Source: Mannheimia sp. USDA-ARS-USMARC-1261
Lineage (GTDB): Bacteria > Pseudomonadota > Gammaproteobacteria > Enterobacterales > Pasteurellaceae
DNA length: 64,000 bases
Direction: 5' to 3'
NCBI RefSeq assembly: GCF_000521605.1
Contig: NZ_CP006942.1
Coordinates: forward strand, 310,001 to 374,000
Shown here: positions 35,622-45,541 of the stretch, piece after piece
Numbering within the stretch: position 1 is the stretch's first letter
How the letters are laid out: each line of letters begins with the position of its first letter
The notes under the pieces: model-generated
Database searches by the model: none
Seen by the model: only the letters and a program-made list of their open reading frames with translations
Told to the model about the DNA's origin: nothing
Translations under genes and position numbers: made by a program

Positions 35622-36396
35622 TAAAAATGCCTTTTAAAGTTGCAATAGTTTTATGTGCAGTCATATCCACTTGGATTGGAGTAATAGATACACAATCTCG
35701 ATTTAACGCATAAAAATCGGTGCCGTAACTTTCATCTATTGGATCGCCTGTTACGCCAATCCAATACACATCGGCATTGCGAGGATCTTTCTGTTTTACG
35801 ATCTCAGCAGCGGTTGAGCGTTCTCCTAATCGGGTGATCATCGTGCCTTTTAGTTCTGTATAAGGTAAATTTGGCACATTCACGTTTAAAACGTGGTTTG
35901 GCGGAAACATTTGATTTTCCATTTTTACCAACAAATCTAACACAACTTGTGCTGCGGTATTAAAATGGTTTTCGCCATCTAAAAATGAGGAATGCTTACG
36001 TCCAACCAGCGAAACTGCAATACTTGGTAATGGTAAATGGCGACCTTCTAACGCGGCAGCTACCGTACCTGAGTAAACCACATCATCGCCTAAATTTGCA
36101 CCGTGATTAATCCCCGAAACCACTAAATCAAATTTTTCCGCAAATTTACCGTCAAACAAGCCATTTAAGGCTAAATGGACACAATCTGCCGGTGTACCGG
36201 CGATTACCGCATAATTGTATTCATCAAAACGATGCACACGTAATGGATCGACCAAAGTTAAACAACTTGATGCTGCACTGCGGTTACGATCCGGAGCAAT
36301 AATGGTTACAATATGCCCTGCATCTCGCAGTGCTTTGGCTAAGGTTTGAATGCCGACAGCGTGAAAACCATCGTCATTACTGATTAAAATTCTCAT
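35608..36396 (-). CDS. surE: 5'/3'-nucleotidase SurE
   Basis: Metal-dependent phosphatase acting on nucleoside monophosphates. The 262 residues begin MRILISNDDGFHAVGIQTLA, with metal ligands Asp8 and Asp9, then the ligand serine region DRNRSAASSCL at about 36-46 and the asparagine in VVSGINHGANLGDDVVYSGTV. The order truD-surE-...-nlpD is as in enterics, with pcm replaced by yqaA and the two lipoproteins. Confidence 0.95.
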   Translation of the reverse strand: MRILISNDDGFHAVGIQTLAKALRDAGHIVTIIAPDRNRSAASSCLTLVDPLRVHRFDEYNYAVIAGTPADCVHLALNGLFDGKFAEKFDLVVSGINHGANLGDDVVYSGTVAAALEGRHLPLPSIAVSLVGRKHSSFLDGENHFNTAAQVVLDLLVKMENQMFPPNHVLNVNVPNLPYTELKGTMITRLGERSTAAEIVKQKDPRNADVYWIGVTGDPIDESYGTDFYALNRDCVSITPIQVDMTAHKTIATLKGIFNETV

Positions 36397-36558
36397 AATT
36401 TCCTTTAGATCTTACTGCTAAACAGATACTAAGTATAAAAGCATTCAATTCTAACAATTTTTCGACAATTTTTTTAGTCTAAAAGTGTAAAAAGCGGTAA
36501 GATTTTAAGAAAGTTTTGCAAATTGCAAAAAATCTTATAAATCTAACCGCTTGTAGAT

Positions 36559-37578
36559 TTAAACTTCATTCTCTTCCGATAAACGTATTAACTCTCGCAC
36601 CAATCCTGTTGCATAGCTACCTGAATCTAAAAAGAATTTTAATCTTAATCCATCTGTCTCAAATTGCCATTCGAGATCTTTAGGTTTGCAGATCATTGCT
36701 CGGCGGGCAGTGCTCATTCGCTCTTTTTTCATTAATTCCACTAGATCGGAGTGTTGTTCAATAATTGCTTTTTCGGGTTGGTTGCTTTCCAACTCAAGCG
36801 ATTTTTCACCAATGAGAGGAGCGGTGAGTAACACATCAAAGTGAGCTAAGCGATCTTGGGTTTCGGCAATTTCATCTTGTTTTACGCAGAAAAAACTATT
36901 TGAGCCGGCAAGCTGAACGTAATCATTTTCTAGCACTTGGTTCATCAAACCATCTGCAATACGTTGGGAAACGACTAAATTAAATACTTCAGAGCGGGCA
37001 GCGGAAAGGTAGAAACTGCGTTTTTTGCGATCTTTTACCGTAATCTCACCCTTAGCCCAACGTAACGCTTGGGTTAAATTATGACCGTCTCGCCCGAAAC
37101 GTTGTTCGGTAAAATAATTGGGGAATCCGACCGCTTGTATTTGCTGTAAGCGATGAGTTAGGTTATCGCTTTCTTTGACATCACGCAGCAATAACTCAAA
37201 ATAATTGCCGGCAAGTGAGCCAACGCGGATTTTGCGGTTGTGGCGAGTAACCTCTAAAATTTCCACACCTTCACATTCAAAAGTAGAGAAATCAGGTGTT
37301 TCTTTGCCTGCCAAATGCAAGCAGAACCATTGCTCGGTAACGGCGTGGCGGTCTTTTAAGCCTGCGTAGCTCATCTCTCGCTCAGAAATTCCGACAAATT
37401 TTGCTAATTTTTCGCCGACAAAGAGAGTGTTTGCATTGGTTTTACGAATTTTAACTGCCACAAACTCTCCCTCGCCAGTCAGTTCATAGCCCAATTCTTC
37501 ACGCACGATAAAGTCGGCAAATTCAGCTTTTAAACGCCCTTGGGTTTGAGGGGCAGAGTATAAATAGTTTAGTTGCAT
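36559..37578 (-). CDS. truD: tRNA pseudouridine-13 synthase TruD
   Basis: Converts U13 of tRNA-Glu to pseudouridine. The 339 residues hold the family active site [15 protein letters not shown] with catalytic Asp76, and [21 protein letters not shown] in the core. In E. coli truD and surE overlap; here a gap of about 160 bases separates them, containing complementary AGCGGT/ACCGCT-bearing sequence without a gene (36489-36552). Confidence 0.95.
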   Translation of the reverse strand: MQLNYLYSAPQTQGRLKAEFADFIVREELGYELTGEGEFVAVKIRKTNANTLFVGEKLAKFVGISEREMSYAGLKDRHAVTEQWFCLHLAGKETPDFSTFECEGVEILEVTRHNRKIRVGSLAGNYFELLLRDVKESDNLTHRLQQIQAVGFPNYFTEQRFGRDGHNLTQALRWAKGEITVKDRKKRSFYLSAARSEVFNLVVSQRIADGLMNQVLENDYVQLAGSNSFFCVKQDEIAETQDRLAHFDVLLTAPLIGEKSLELESNQPEKAIIEQHSDLVELMKKERMSTARRAMICKPKDLEWQFETDGLRLKFFLDSGSYATGLVRELIRLSEENEV

Positions 37579-37729
37579 TGTTTTTTGCTCATTAGAAATA
37601 GATTTACTAATTATACGTTAAACCTTTCGATCTAGATCAGAAAAAGCGAATAAAAACCACAAAACGCTTTCAAAATTTGATATAGTTCACAACGATTTAT
37701 ATTTAAATTCAATTTATAGGAGAAACAAA

Positions 37730-38521
37730 ATGGCACGTCGTCCACTGGTAATGGGTAACTGGAAATTAAACGGTGATAAAGCGTTTACCAAAACCTTAAT
37801 TGCAGATTTAAAAGCAGAATTACACGGCGTTGAAGGCTGTGATGTAGCAATTGCTCCACCGGTAATGTATTTGGCTCACGCTGAAGCATCACTTGCAGGT
37901 TGTGGCTGTGGTTGCAGCGATAAAGGCTTAATTGCATTAGGTTCACAAAATGTTGATGTGAATGTGAAAGGTGCATTCACAGGCGATATTTCCCCTGAAA
38001 TGTTAAAAGAGTTTGGTGCAAAATACATCATTATCGGACATTCAGAGCGTCGTACTTACCATAAAGAGAGCGATGAATTTATCGCCCAAAAATTCAAAGT
38101 GTTAAAAGATGCAGGTTTAGTGCCGGTGTTATGTATCGGTGAATCTGAAGCGGAAAACGAAGCAGGCAAAACCGAAGAAGTGTGTGCACGTCAAATTGAT
38201 GCAGTAATCAACGCACACGGTGTTGAAGCATTCAACGGTGCAGTTATTGCTTACGAACCAATCTGGGCGATCGGCACAGGCAAATCTGCGACTCCGGCAC
38301 AAGCTCAAGCAGTACATAAATTCATCCGTGATCACATCGCAGCAAAATCACAAGCGGTAGCAGACCAAGTGATTATTCAATACGGCGGTTCAGTAAACGA
38401 TGCAAATGCGGCAGAATTATTTACTCAACCAGACATTGACGGTGCATTAGTGGGCGGTGCTTCACTGAAAGCTCCGGCATTTGCGGTTATCGTGAAAGCA
38501 GCGGCAGCAGCGAAAGCATAA
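37730..38521 (+). CDS. tpiA: Triosephosphate isomerase
   Basis: Interconverts dihydroxyacetone phosphate and glyceraldehyde 3-phosphate in glycolysis. At 263 residues it is somewhat longer than the usual 250-255. Active-site residues are visible: Lys12 (GNWKLNG), the histidine in IIGHSERR, the glutamate in [11 protein letters not shown], and the phosphate loop [10 protein letters not shown]. An odd Cys/Gly-rich insert, [11 protein letters not shown] (Cys58, Cys60, Cys62), precedes the LGSQNVDVN strand. The ATG has AGGAGA upstream. The codon use is of a highly expressed gene. Confidence 0.97.
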   Translation: MARRPLVMGNWKLNGDKAFTKTLIADLKAELHGVEGCDVAIAPPVMYLAHAEASLAGCGCGCSDKGLIALGSQNVDVNVKGAFTGDISPEMLKEFGAKYIIIGHSERRTYHKESDEFIAQKFKVLKDAGLVPVLCIGESEAENEAGKTEEVCARQIDAVINAHGVEAFNGAVIAYEPIWAIGTGKSATPAQAQAVHKFIRDHIAAKSQAVADQVIIQYGGSVNDANAAELFTQPDIDGALVGGASLKAPAFAVIVKAAAAAKA

Positions 38522-38539
38522 TTGCATTTTTAATATTAC

Positions 38540-38593
38540 AAGCGGTTGTTTTTCTCATATTTTTTGCAAAATGTTTGAGAAAAACAACCGCTT
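38540..38593. terminator. Bidirectional terminator of paired uptake signals (tpiA/yobD)
   Basis: A perfect 18-bp stem, 38540-38557 with 38576-38593, each arm containing AAGCGGTTG or its complement. It separates convergent tpiA and yobD. Confidence 0.75.
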
Positions 38594-38595
38594 TG

Positions 38596-39066
38596 CTATT
38601 TTCTATATCCACCAAAAAAGTTTACCACAGATTGAAGATCATTTTCGTTTTCGGGGCAGGCAAGTAACCTTCTTCCTCCGTGTAAATCAATGACGAGGAC
38701 TTTTTCACGAGAATTTATTTCAGCTATATTTATTTGGTAAATTCTAGTGTAATGAAAATAAACGTTGGCAAAGAAAAATCCATTTTGTTTGAGTAAAAGA
38801 CGTGGTGCACGAAAAAATGCTAAATAGACGGCTAAAATAACGCAAGTGCTAAGTAGATAGAGGGTAAATACTGAAATTTGATTTTGAATGCCATAGCTAA
38901 TAGATAGTATGATTAAACCAATTAATAACCAACTATCAATAGCTTTTTGTTTTTTGAGTATGACAGTGAGTTTTGTTTCGCCTTTAAGTTTATTCATTAG
39001 GATTTGATCGTAAATAGCAAAACTAAAGCTAAGTAAAATAAAGAAAAAAAGAATCGCATTTGTCAT
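38596..39066 (-). CDS. yobD: YobD family (UPF0266) membrane protein
   Basis: Inner-membrane protein, 156 residues with three hydrophobic helices in the first 90 residues, then LLLKQNGFFFANVYFHYTRI and a short cytoplasmic tail. It aligns with E. coli YobD (KQKGFFFANVWIEYSRI), which also lies directly downstream of manXYZ. Function unknown. A hairpin terminator separates it from manZ here, so it may be read through at low level. Confidence 0.85.
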   Translation of the reverse strand: MTNAILFFFILLSFSFAIYDQILMNKLKGETKLTVILKKQKAIDSWLLIGLIILSISYGIQNQISVFTLYLLSTCVILAVYLAFFRAPRLLLKQNGFFFANVYFHYTRIYQINIAEINSREKVLVIDLHGGRRLLACPENENDLQSVVNFFGGYRK

Positions 39067-39108
39067 AATGTCTGAATAGTGGGAAAATGTAGATAGAAAT
39101 TATAAAAA

Positions 39109-39129
39109 ACCGCTTGAAGATCAAGCGGT
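39109..39129 (-). terminator. Terminator of manXYZ formed by an uptake-signal palindrome
   Basis: ACCGCTTGA (39109-39117) pairs with TCAAGCGGT (39121-39129), loop AGA. On the minus strand TTTTTTATAA follows. Confidence 0.8.
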
Positions 39130-39163
39130 CATTTTTGAGAGAAATTTTACATATTGGTATTAT

Positions 39164-40000
39164 TTAAGCTAATGCACCTGTTGCAGCACCTAAAATACCA
39201 ATGACAAAGAATCCTAGAATAATCCAAATTGCATTAACACGGTTGCGAAGTAGCCACATACAAGCAAAGGTTAAAAGCAACGGTAGTAAACCCGGCATTA
39301 AGCTGTCTAAGATGCTTTGAACGGTGGTAATTTCGGTTGTACCATCTTGTTTTTGAATTGTAGAAAGTACAAGCGGAACATTGATGCTGGTCCATTTTTG
39401 GACTAAAGCCCCCATAATAAACAGACCTAAAATTGAAGCACCTTCGGTTAATTTTTGTAGTAAACCTCCGCTCATATCTTGTACAACATCTAATCCTTTT
39501 TTATAGCCATAAACTACACCATAATAGCGGCTTGCTAAGCGGACAATATTAAATAAAACAAAGAATAAAATTGGACCTAAAAGTTCGCCTTTTAACGCTA
39601 AACCTGCCCCTAATGCAGCAAAGACGGGGCGAACGGTTCCCCAGAAGATAGGATCACCTACACCTGCTAAAGGACCCATCAGACCAACTTTAATCCCGTT
39701 AATTGCGGCATTATCGATCTCTTTACCATTAGCTCGCTCTTCTTCCATCGCAATAGTTACACCTAAAATAGGGGCACCAACAAATGGCTGAGTGTTAAAG
39801 AATTCAGAGTGGCGTTTAATAGCTTCTTTACGAGCAGGGTCATTTGGATCGGGATATAAGCGTTTGATGACCGGTACCATCGCATAAGCAAAGCCTAAAG
39901 CCTGCATACGCTCAAAGTTCCACGAACCTTGGAATAAGTTTGAACGACGTACAACGGCATTCAAATCGCTTTTTGTTACTTTTTTGATTTCGGTTGTCAT
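39164..40000 (-). CDS. manZ: Mannose-family PTS, IID component
   Basis: Membrane subunit of the mannose/glucose/glucosamine phosphotransferase permease. The 278 residues are typical of IID: VVRRSNLFQGSWNFERMQALG near the start, MEEERANGKEIDNAAINGIKVGLMGPLAGVGD in the middle and a hydrophobic C terminus. It is third in manXYZ, 13 bases after manY. Confidence 0.95.
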   Translation of the reverse strand: MTTEIKKVTKSDLNAVVRRSNLFQGSWNFERMQALGFAYAMVPVIKRLYPDPNDPARKEAIKRHSEFFNTQPFVGAPILGVTIAMEEERANGKEIDNAAINGIKVGLMGPLAGVGDPIFWGTVRPVFAALGAGLALKGELLGPILFFVLFNIVRLASRYYGVVYGYKKGLDVVQDMSGGLLQKLTEGASILGLFIMGALVQKWTSINVPLVLSTIQKQDGTTEITTVQSILDSLMPGLLPLLLTFACMWLLRNRVNAIWIILGFFVIGILGAATGALA

Positions 40001-40013
40001 ATTGAATGCCCTC

Positions 40014-40814
40014 TTAGTCTAAACGGTTGTCTAAATCATTTTTCGGTGTGGTAGTTACTACTACTTGTTGGCTTTTATTGTATTTGGGGTGCATATGGAT
40101 ATACAGCATTGCAATTACAGTACCTAGTACACCAAGTGCTACAAGGTTAAAATCAGTAAAACCTGCAATCACAAAACCGGCAAAGAAGAACGGCATTAAA
40201 TGACCTGCACGCATCATATTAATCACCATCGCATAACCGACTACGGCAATAAAGCCACCTGCAATTTTGAGCCCTGTTGTTACAACTTCAGGAATAGCGT
40301 TTAACATCGTTTGTACTGCATCTGTACCTGCTGTTAGAGCAACAATTAATGCTGGAATAGCAATACGCATTGCTTGTAAGAGTAATGCACCACGATGTAG
40401 CCAATCTAAGCGGTTTAAGTTACCATCTTCTATTGATTTATCCGCTGCGTGTTGGAAGCCAACAGTGATAGCTCGTACAATATAAGTTAATACTTGACCT
40501 GCTGCTGCAAGTGGGATTGCAATAGCAATACCTGTTGAAATATCTTGTTTACCAACAATGACAAGAATGGTTGAAACAATAGAGGCAAGAGCTGCATCAG
40601 GAGCAACTGCTGCACCAATGTTCATCCAGCCTAATGCTAATAGTTCTAATGAACCACCTACAATAACACCAGTTGTAACATCGCCTAACACTAATCCTAT
40701 CATCGTACAAGCGATCAGCGGACGGTGAGTTTGCCATTCATCAAGAATTGAGCCCATACCGGAGATACAGGCAACGAGGAATAAAAGCACAATTTGTAAT
40801 GCTGAGAGTTCCAT
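40014..40814 (-). CDS. manY: Mannose-family PTS, IIC component
   Basis: Sugar-conducting membrane subunit; 266 residues with repeated hydrophobic helices. The family segments CTMIGLVLGDVTTGVIVGGSLELLALGW and GAAVAPDAALASIVSTILV lie in the first half. It lies 11 bases after manX and 13 before manZ, one operon. Confidence 0.95.
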   Translation of the reverse strand: MELSALQIVLLFLVACISGMGSILDEWQTHRPLIACTMIGLVLGDVTTGVIVGGSLELLALGWMNIGAAVAPDAALASIVSTILVIVGKQDISTGIAIAIPLAAAGQVLTYIVRAITVGFQHAADKSIEDGNLNRLDWLHRGALLLQAMRIAIPALIVALTAGTDAVQTMLNAIPEVVTTGLKIAGGFIAVVGYAMVINMMRAGHLMPFFFAGFVIAGFTDFNLVALGVLGTVIAMLYIHMHPKYNKSQQVVVTTTPKNDLDNRLD

Positions 40815-40825
40815 ATTGATTTCCT

Positions 40826-41803
40826 TTAGATTAAATTATGTTTTTTTAATAAATCCATCATATATTGACGGCTATCACTTGAGACTTTACGTACTTCCAA
40901 CTCAACACCTTTTGTGTCAATAGCTTTGAAAGCCTCAATATCCTTCTGATCAACGGCAACAGCGTGGCTGACCATTTTTTTCCCTTCTTTATGAGAAATG
41001 CCTCCAACATTAATGGACGTAAGCGGAACACCACCTTCGATAAGTTCCAGCACATCGCTAGGATTAGTGAAGAGAAGCATCACTCTGTCATCTGCATATT
41101 CAGGATTGTTATAGACACGGATCATTTTAGGTACATCAACAACGTGTGCCGTAACACCAAGAGGAGCTACACTTTTTAACATTGTTGTGCGAACGCTATC
41201 TTTTGCAACACCCTCATTTACGACAATAATACGATTTACCTTGCTTTCTTTTGTCCAAACAGTTGCTACTTGTCCGTGAATTAGACGATCATCAATACGG
41301 GCAAGAGCAATAGTCATTCGGCGACCATCATCGACAATTTCAGATTGTTGGGTAACAGATGTTTCTTGTTCTTGAGTTGGAGTAGTTGCTTGAGCAACCT
41401 CAGGTTGATGGTTTAATGAACGAATGCCTGTTGAGCCAGCTTCTAATGCTACTTCAACAAGCTCTTCTAGTGATTCAACATCATCACGAGCCATACAGGT
41501 ATTGACTAACATTGGGATATTAACACCGGCAACAACATCCATTCCTGTTTTACCATCTTGGAAGCGATTAGCCGCGTTGAAGGGGCTTCCTCCCCACATA
41601 TCCACAAGAAATAGAACTTGATCACAATGTGATAATGGTCCATCAATTAATGTTTGGTATTTACCCATAATAGTTTCTGCATTTTCACCGGGAACAAAGT
41701 TAATGTATGCCACATCTTCTTGCTCACCAATTAACATCTCCGTCGTTTTGAGGAGTTGTTCTGCAGCAACACCATGGGTTGCTATAATAATAGCAATGCT
41801 CAT
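40826..41803 (-). CDS. manX: Mannose-family PTS, IIAB components
   Basis: Cytoplasmic phosphotransfer subunit for import of mannose, glucose and amino sugars. The 325 residues carry IIA (1-130) with the phosphorylated His10 (IIATHGVAAEQL), a Thr/Gln-rich linker (about 136-158) and IIB with His176 (RIDDRLIHGQVATVW). It is first gene of the operon; a perfect CRP palindrome lies about 95 bases upstream, so control by glucose/cAMP status is likely. Confidence 0.95.
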   Translation of the reverse strand: MSIAIIIATHGVAAEQLLKTTEMLIGEQEDVAYINFVPGENAETIMGKYQTLIDGPLSHCDQVLFLVDMWGGSPFNAANRFQDGKTGMDVVAGVNIPMLVNTCMARDDVESLEELVEVALEAGSTGIRSLNHQPEVAQATTPTQEQETSVTQQSEIVDDGRRMTIALARIDDRLIHGQVATVWTKESKVNRIIVVNEGVAKDSVRTTMLKSVAPLGVTAHVVDVPKMIRVYNNPEYADDRVMLLFTNPSDVLELIEGGVPLTSINVGGISHKEGKKMVSHAVAVDQKDIEAFKAIDTKGVELEVRKVSSDSRQYMMDLLKKHNLI

Positions 41804-41889
41804 TTGTTACTCCTTAGAGGTATTTAGGTTATTACTGGAGTGTGATTTTAATATGATAATTATTTCACGCAATGTATTAATTATGGAAG

Positions 41890-41905
41890 TGTGATCTATA
41901 TCACA
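41890..41905 (-). promoter_or_regulatory. Perfect CRP site upstream of manXYZ
   Basis: TGTGA-TCTATA-TCACA matches the CRP consensus at all conserved positions. It is centred about 94 bases before the manX start. A weaker half-site TGTGA lies at 41841-41845. The 314-base gap 41804-42117 holds this, the gshF terminator and no gene. Confidence 0.87.
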
Positions 41906-42070
41906 TATAAAGATATTTTTTGTTTGTTAATTAGCTTTATTGTGATTTATTTATAACATTTTAATAACAAAACGTTACTGGTATTCTTTCGTTTTGTTAT
42001 ATGCTCATTCTTTATTTGGAGTGATTTTGTGCGAAGTAAAATATAATTGGAGTGCTGATGTATAAATAAA

Positions 42071-42094
42071 GAGCCATTGATTAATCAACGGCTC
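42071..42094 (-). terminator. Terminator of gshF
   Basis: On the minus strand GAGCCGTTGATT pairs with AATCAATGGCTC (one G-U pair), followed by TTTATTTATA. Confidence 0.7.
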
Positions 42095-42117
42095 CTCTTG
42101 AATAGATAATAAGAATT

Positions 42118-44394
42118 TTAATTACTTATTTCCGGAAACAGCATTTTAATTACTGCTTTGGTTAAACGGCGAGATTTCCCTTGATATGGGAAAATATGCA
42201 TCATCATCATTGGATTGAAGTTGGCTTCAATTACGCCCCAAGAGTTGAGATGTGGCTCGGCAGGTTTTGTGAGATCTGGAATAATTAGATCGACACCGCA
42301 GACTTTTGCTCCCATAGCGTGAGCAATTCCTACCGCAATTTGTTTATAGCTCTCGTGCATTTGATCGGTCATATCAATCGAATCACCACCGGTACTAATG
42401 TTGGAATTGGCACGCAGCTGAACGGTTTGACCTTTCGCCGGCACGGAATTTACCGTTAAGCCTTGCTCTTTCAATTGTAATTGTTCGATTTCGCCCAAAG
42501 CGATTTTTTTCAACGGACTGCGTGAACCGTCCCCTCGTAGCGGATCGTCATTTTTCAGCTCAACCAATTCTTTGACGGAATGCACGCCGTCTCCTATCAC
42601 ATTGGCAGGCACACGCAAAAGTACGGCTAAGGTTTCATCGCCCAGCACGAAGAAACGGTATTCTGTGCCGACCAAATAATCTTCTACCATCACTTCTTTA
42701 TCTTCACGGAATGCAATTTCCACCGCTTTTGCAAAATCCTCCCGATTTTTCACCGCTTGCTGGAAAATGGTAATACCTAAACCGTAATTGGTCGATTTTG
42801 GCTTAATCACTACTGCCTTACCTTCAAACAGTGGATAGTGAGCCACAGCCTCTTCAAGTGTGGTAAATTCAACACTTTTCGGTACATTAAAGCCAGCTTT
42901 TGCCAATACTTTTTTCGTTACCACTTTGTTTTCCATAATGAGTGGCGAAATATATTGATCGTGGCTGGTCATATTGCCGTTTTTCACATATTCCAAATGA
43001 TCGCCAAATTTCAGGGCAAGGAATTGATCGTTTTCGTCCAATAATTCCGTGCTAATGCCTTGTTGAATCAAATCAAAGAATAACGCTTGAGTGGACAGCT
43101 CCATATTATCAAATGCCGACAACGCATAAAAACGCTCAAAGGCTTGGGCTTTGTATTCTTGAGCGAGTTTTGCTCCTAGTGCTTTATAGTTACCGAATTG
43201 TTCGATGGCTTTTAGTAAACGTCCATTAACTGTTTTCGTTGGATCAGCAAACTGAGCTAATTTTTCACGCACAAGAGCAAGTCTTTCTTCATTTGAACCA
43301 AGATCTTCTAACATCGCTAAAATATGCTTTAAAATCACCTCACCTTCGGTACGGAAAGCGGTTTCCGCTCTTGGATCTTCGAGAGCTACTTGGTAAAGTT
43401 TCTGTTTGCCTATTTCTACCTCTTTTTGACCGCTTGCTTCCTCTAGCCACAACATTCCCAACAAGAATGTGTGGATAAATTTCGCATCTTCCAACGTAAT
43501 GCCGTAAGGGGAGAAAGGGTTGAGATCAAATAGACGGAACTCGGCATATTTCACCCCATTTTCTAATAAATCACGGGCTTTTTTACCGCCACGTAAACGC
43601 ACATTTGAGTAGAACTCTTTTTCCGCAATCAGCAACCCTTTCGCCACCTGATCCTCAAGGCTTTCCACATAGCTTTCAAGGCTATCGTGATTGACCTGAA
43701 CATCAGCTGAATTGACATAACCATAAGGGCTTGAACGCAAGCTACGTACTAATTGCCCCGTTGCAAGCGGTGATTTTTCGTAAAAATATTGCGATTCCAC
43801 CGTTGGCGTGGCAGCAAGCAAGTAGAGCAAGATCCACTGATAACGCAAGAAGTTATTCGCCAACTTCATATAAAGTGCGTTTTGGTAGGTTTTTAGATCC
43901 GAGTATTCCGTTTGCAATGCAAAGGCTTTTTGCACAAATTCCGGCGAAAGTTGGAAGTTATAATGCACACCGCTAACCATCTGCTTATATTTGCCGTAGG
44001 TAGCAGACAGATGTTCACGATATTTCACATCCTCGGGGTTATCAAATTGTGCTTCTTGAATCAGGTCTTCCGGCGGTAAACCGGCAGGCATACTTAAAGG
44101 AAAAATGTACTCATCTTCCGGCAAAGAGCGTAAAACTACCTCGTGTATTGCCGATAACCAACGAAAACTATCTTCTAATTTCGCATTTGGAGGAGTGATA
44201 AGTTCTAACTGGCTTTCTGCAAAATCAGTTTGAATATAAGGGTGGTAAGAACGATTGCCAAATACGGCTGGATGTGGAGTGGTAACAATATTACCAAAGA
44301 TATCAACACGTTGGCTCTCTTTTTCTAAACCAAAATTTCCTTGTTGAAACAGTAATCCTAAATGATTTTCTCGGATAAGTTGTTGTAGCTTCAT
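42118..44394 (-). CDS. gshF: Bifunctional glutamate-cysteine ligase / glutathione synthetase
   Basis: Makes glutathione in both steps with one protein, the GshF (GshAB) type known from Pasteurellaceae and some Gram-positives. The 758 residues comprise an N-terminal GshA-like ligase (about 1-450; FGLEKESQRVD, PFSPYGITLEDAKFIHTFLL) and a C-terminal ATP-grasp domain (about 480-758; VVIKPKSTNYGLGITIF, EDYLVGTEYRFFVLGDE, and GVIEANFNPMMMMHIFPYQG). It is monocistronic; no separate gshB is needed. Confidence 0.96.
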   Translation of the reverse strand: MKLQQLIRENHLGLLFQQGNFGLEKESQRVDIFGNIVTTPHPAVFGNRSYHPYIQTDFAESQLELITPPNAKLEDSFRWLSAIHEVVLRSLPEDEYIFPLSMPAGLPPEDLIQEAQFDNPEDVKYREHLSATYGKYKQMVSGVHYNFQLSPEFVQKAFALQTEYSDLKTYQNALYMKLANNFLRYQWILLYLLAATPTVESQYFYEKSPLATGQLVRSLRSSPYGYVNSADVQVNHDSLESYVESLEDQVAKGLLIAEKEFYSNVRLRGGKKARDLLENGVKYAEFRLFDLNPFSPYGITLEDAKFIHTFLLGMLWLEEASGQKEVEIGKQKLYQVALEDPRAETAFRTEGEVILKHILAMLEDLGSNEERLALVREKLAQFADPTKTVNGRLLKAIEQFGNYKALGAKLAQEYKAQAFERFYALSAFDNMELSTQALFFDLIQQGISTELLDENDQFLALKFGDHLEYVKNGNMTSHDQYISPLIMENKVVTKKVLAKAGFNVPKSVEFTTLEEAVAHYPLFEGKAVVIKPKSTNYGLGITIFQQAVKNREDFAKAVEIAFREDKEVMVEDYLVGTEYRFFVLGDETLAVLLRVPANVIGDGVHSVKELVELKNDDPLRGDGSRSPLKKIALGEIEQLQLKEQGLTVNSVPAKGQTVQLRANSNISTGGDSIDMTDQMHESYKQIAVGIAHAMGAKVCGVDLIIPDLTKPAEPHLNSWGVIEANFNPMMMMHIFPYQGKSRRLTKAVIKMLFPEISN

Positions 44395-44506
44395 TATCTA
44401 TCCTTATTTAATTTATAAATCGGTAGAACAATAGCATAAATGAAAGGCTTAGTGAAATAGTAGGTTTTATTTTATTGGAATGAGCTAGATGATTTGGTTA
44501 TGAAAA

Positions 44507-44547
44507 AGCCCTTTAAAGCTAAATAGTATATTCAGTTTTAAAGGGCT
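44507..44547 (-). terminator. Terminator of psd
   Basis: AGCCCTTTAAA (44507-44517) pairs over 11 bp with TTTAAAGGGCT (44537-44547). On the minus strand TTTTTCAT follows. Confidence 0.75.
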
Positions 44548-44556
44548 AATGAGTAT

Positions 44557-45447
44557 TTAAATCAGTCTACCTAATTCTTCTCCCATTCGAGTTTTCATTC
44601 CTGCAATCAAGGCTGGGTTGAGATGTACCTTTCCTTTCGGGAAAAGGTTAATTACCGTTGAGCCTAAACGGAATGCACCCATTTCCTCACCTTTTCGTAA
44701 TTTAATCGCTTTTTCACCTTCGGTTTCATAGTTCCAAACGACTACTTCATCAGCTCGAGGTGGGTTAATCACACCTGCCCAAACGGTACTCATACTTGCA
44801 GTAACGGTGGCACCCACTAAAATTTGTACCATTGGTCCGAATTCGGTATCAAATTCACAAATTACACGTTCGTTGCGAGCAAATAAGTTTGGAACGTGTT
44901 CCGCTAAAAATGGATTTACCGAATATAATTCACCCGGTACATAAATCATTTTACGTAAGGTGGAATCGCACGGCATATGCACACGGTGGTAATCACTTGG
45001 CGATAAATAAGTGGTAATAAATGTGCCGTCTTTAAATTTTGCCGCCATTTCTTCATCATTAGCTAATAAGGTTTCTAACGTAAAGTGATGACCTTTTGCT
45101 TGTAATAAGCGGTTATCAGAAATTTCGCCTGACTCGCTTACTTTACCGTCTGCTGGAAGGCAAATAGTATTTAAATCATTATTAATAGGACGAACGCCCT
45201 TTTTTAATTCACGAATAAAAAATTCGTTAAATGTAGCGTAATCTGAAGGCTCGGTTTTTACCGCTTCAGATAAATTCACTTTGTACTGCTTGGCAAATAA
45301 TTTAATAATGAAATGAGTAACTGCTCCCCATTTTTGTTCCGCTAACCAACCTGCGGTTCTGGTAATTGCTAACTGTGGCAATAAGTAATGCAGAGCAATT
45401 TTTACACGCTGTAAATAAGTCGGAGTAGGGTATGATTTTAATTGCAT
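44557..45447 (-). CDS. psd: Phosphatidylserine decarboxylase proenzyme
   Basis: Makes phosphatidylethanolamine from phosphatidylserine at the inner membrane. The 296 residues include the self-cleavage motif LGST, where Ser263 becomes the pyruvoyl group of the small alpha chain (33 residues follow). The catalytic His region is YLSPSDYHRVHMPCD and the Asp region LPADGKVSESG. The ATG has GGAAA upstream. Confidence 0.96.
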   Translation of the reverse strand: MQLKSYPTPTYLQRVKIALHYLLPQLAITRTAGWLAEQKWGAVTHFIIKLFAKQYKVNLSEAVKTEPSDYATFNEFFIRELKKGVRPINNDLNTICLPADGKVSESGEISDNRLLQAKGHHFTLETLLANDEEMAAKFKDGTFITTYLSPSDYHRVHMPCDSTLRKMIYVPGELYSVNPFLAEHVPNLFARNERVICEFDTEFGPMVQILVGATVTASMSTVWAGVINPPRADEVVVWNYETEGEKAIKLRKGEEMGAFRLGSTVINLFPKGKVHLNPALIAGMKTRMGEELGRLI

Positions 45448-45541
45448 TGCGTTTTCCTTTTTTTGATTAAAAACTGAAGTCTGTTTTTAAATGAGGGCGA
45501 AGTATAGCAAATACAATGCAAAATAGATAAAAAAATTAAAG

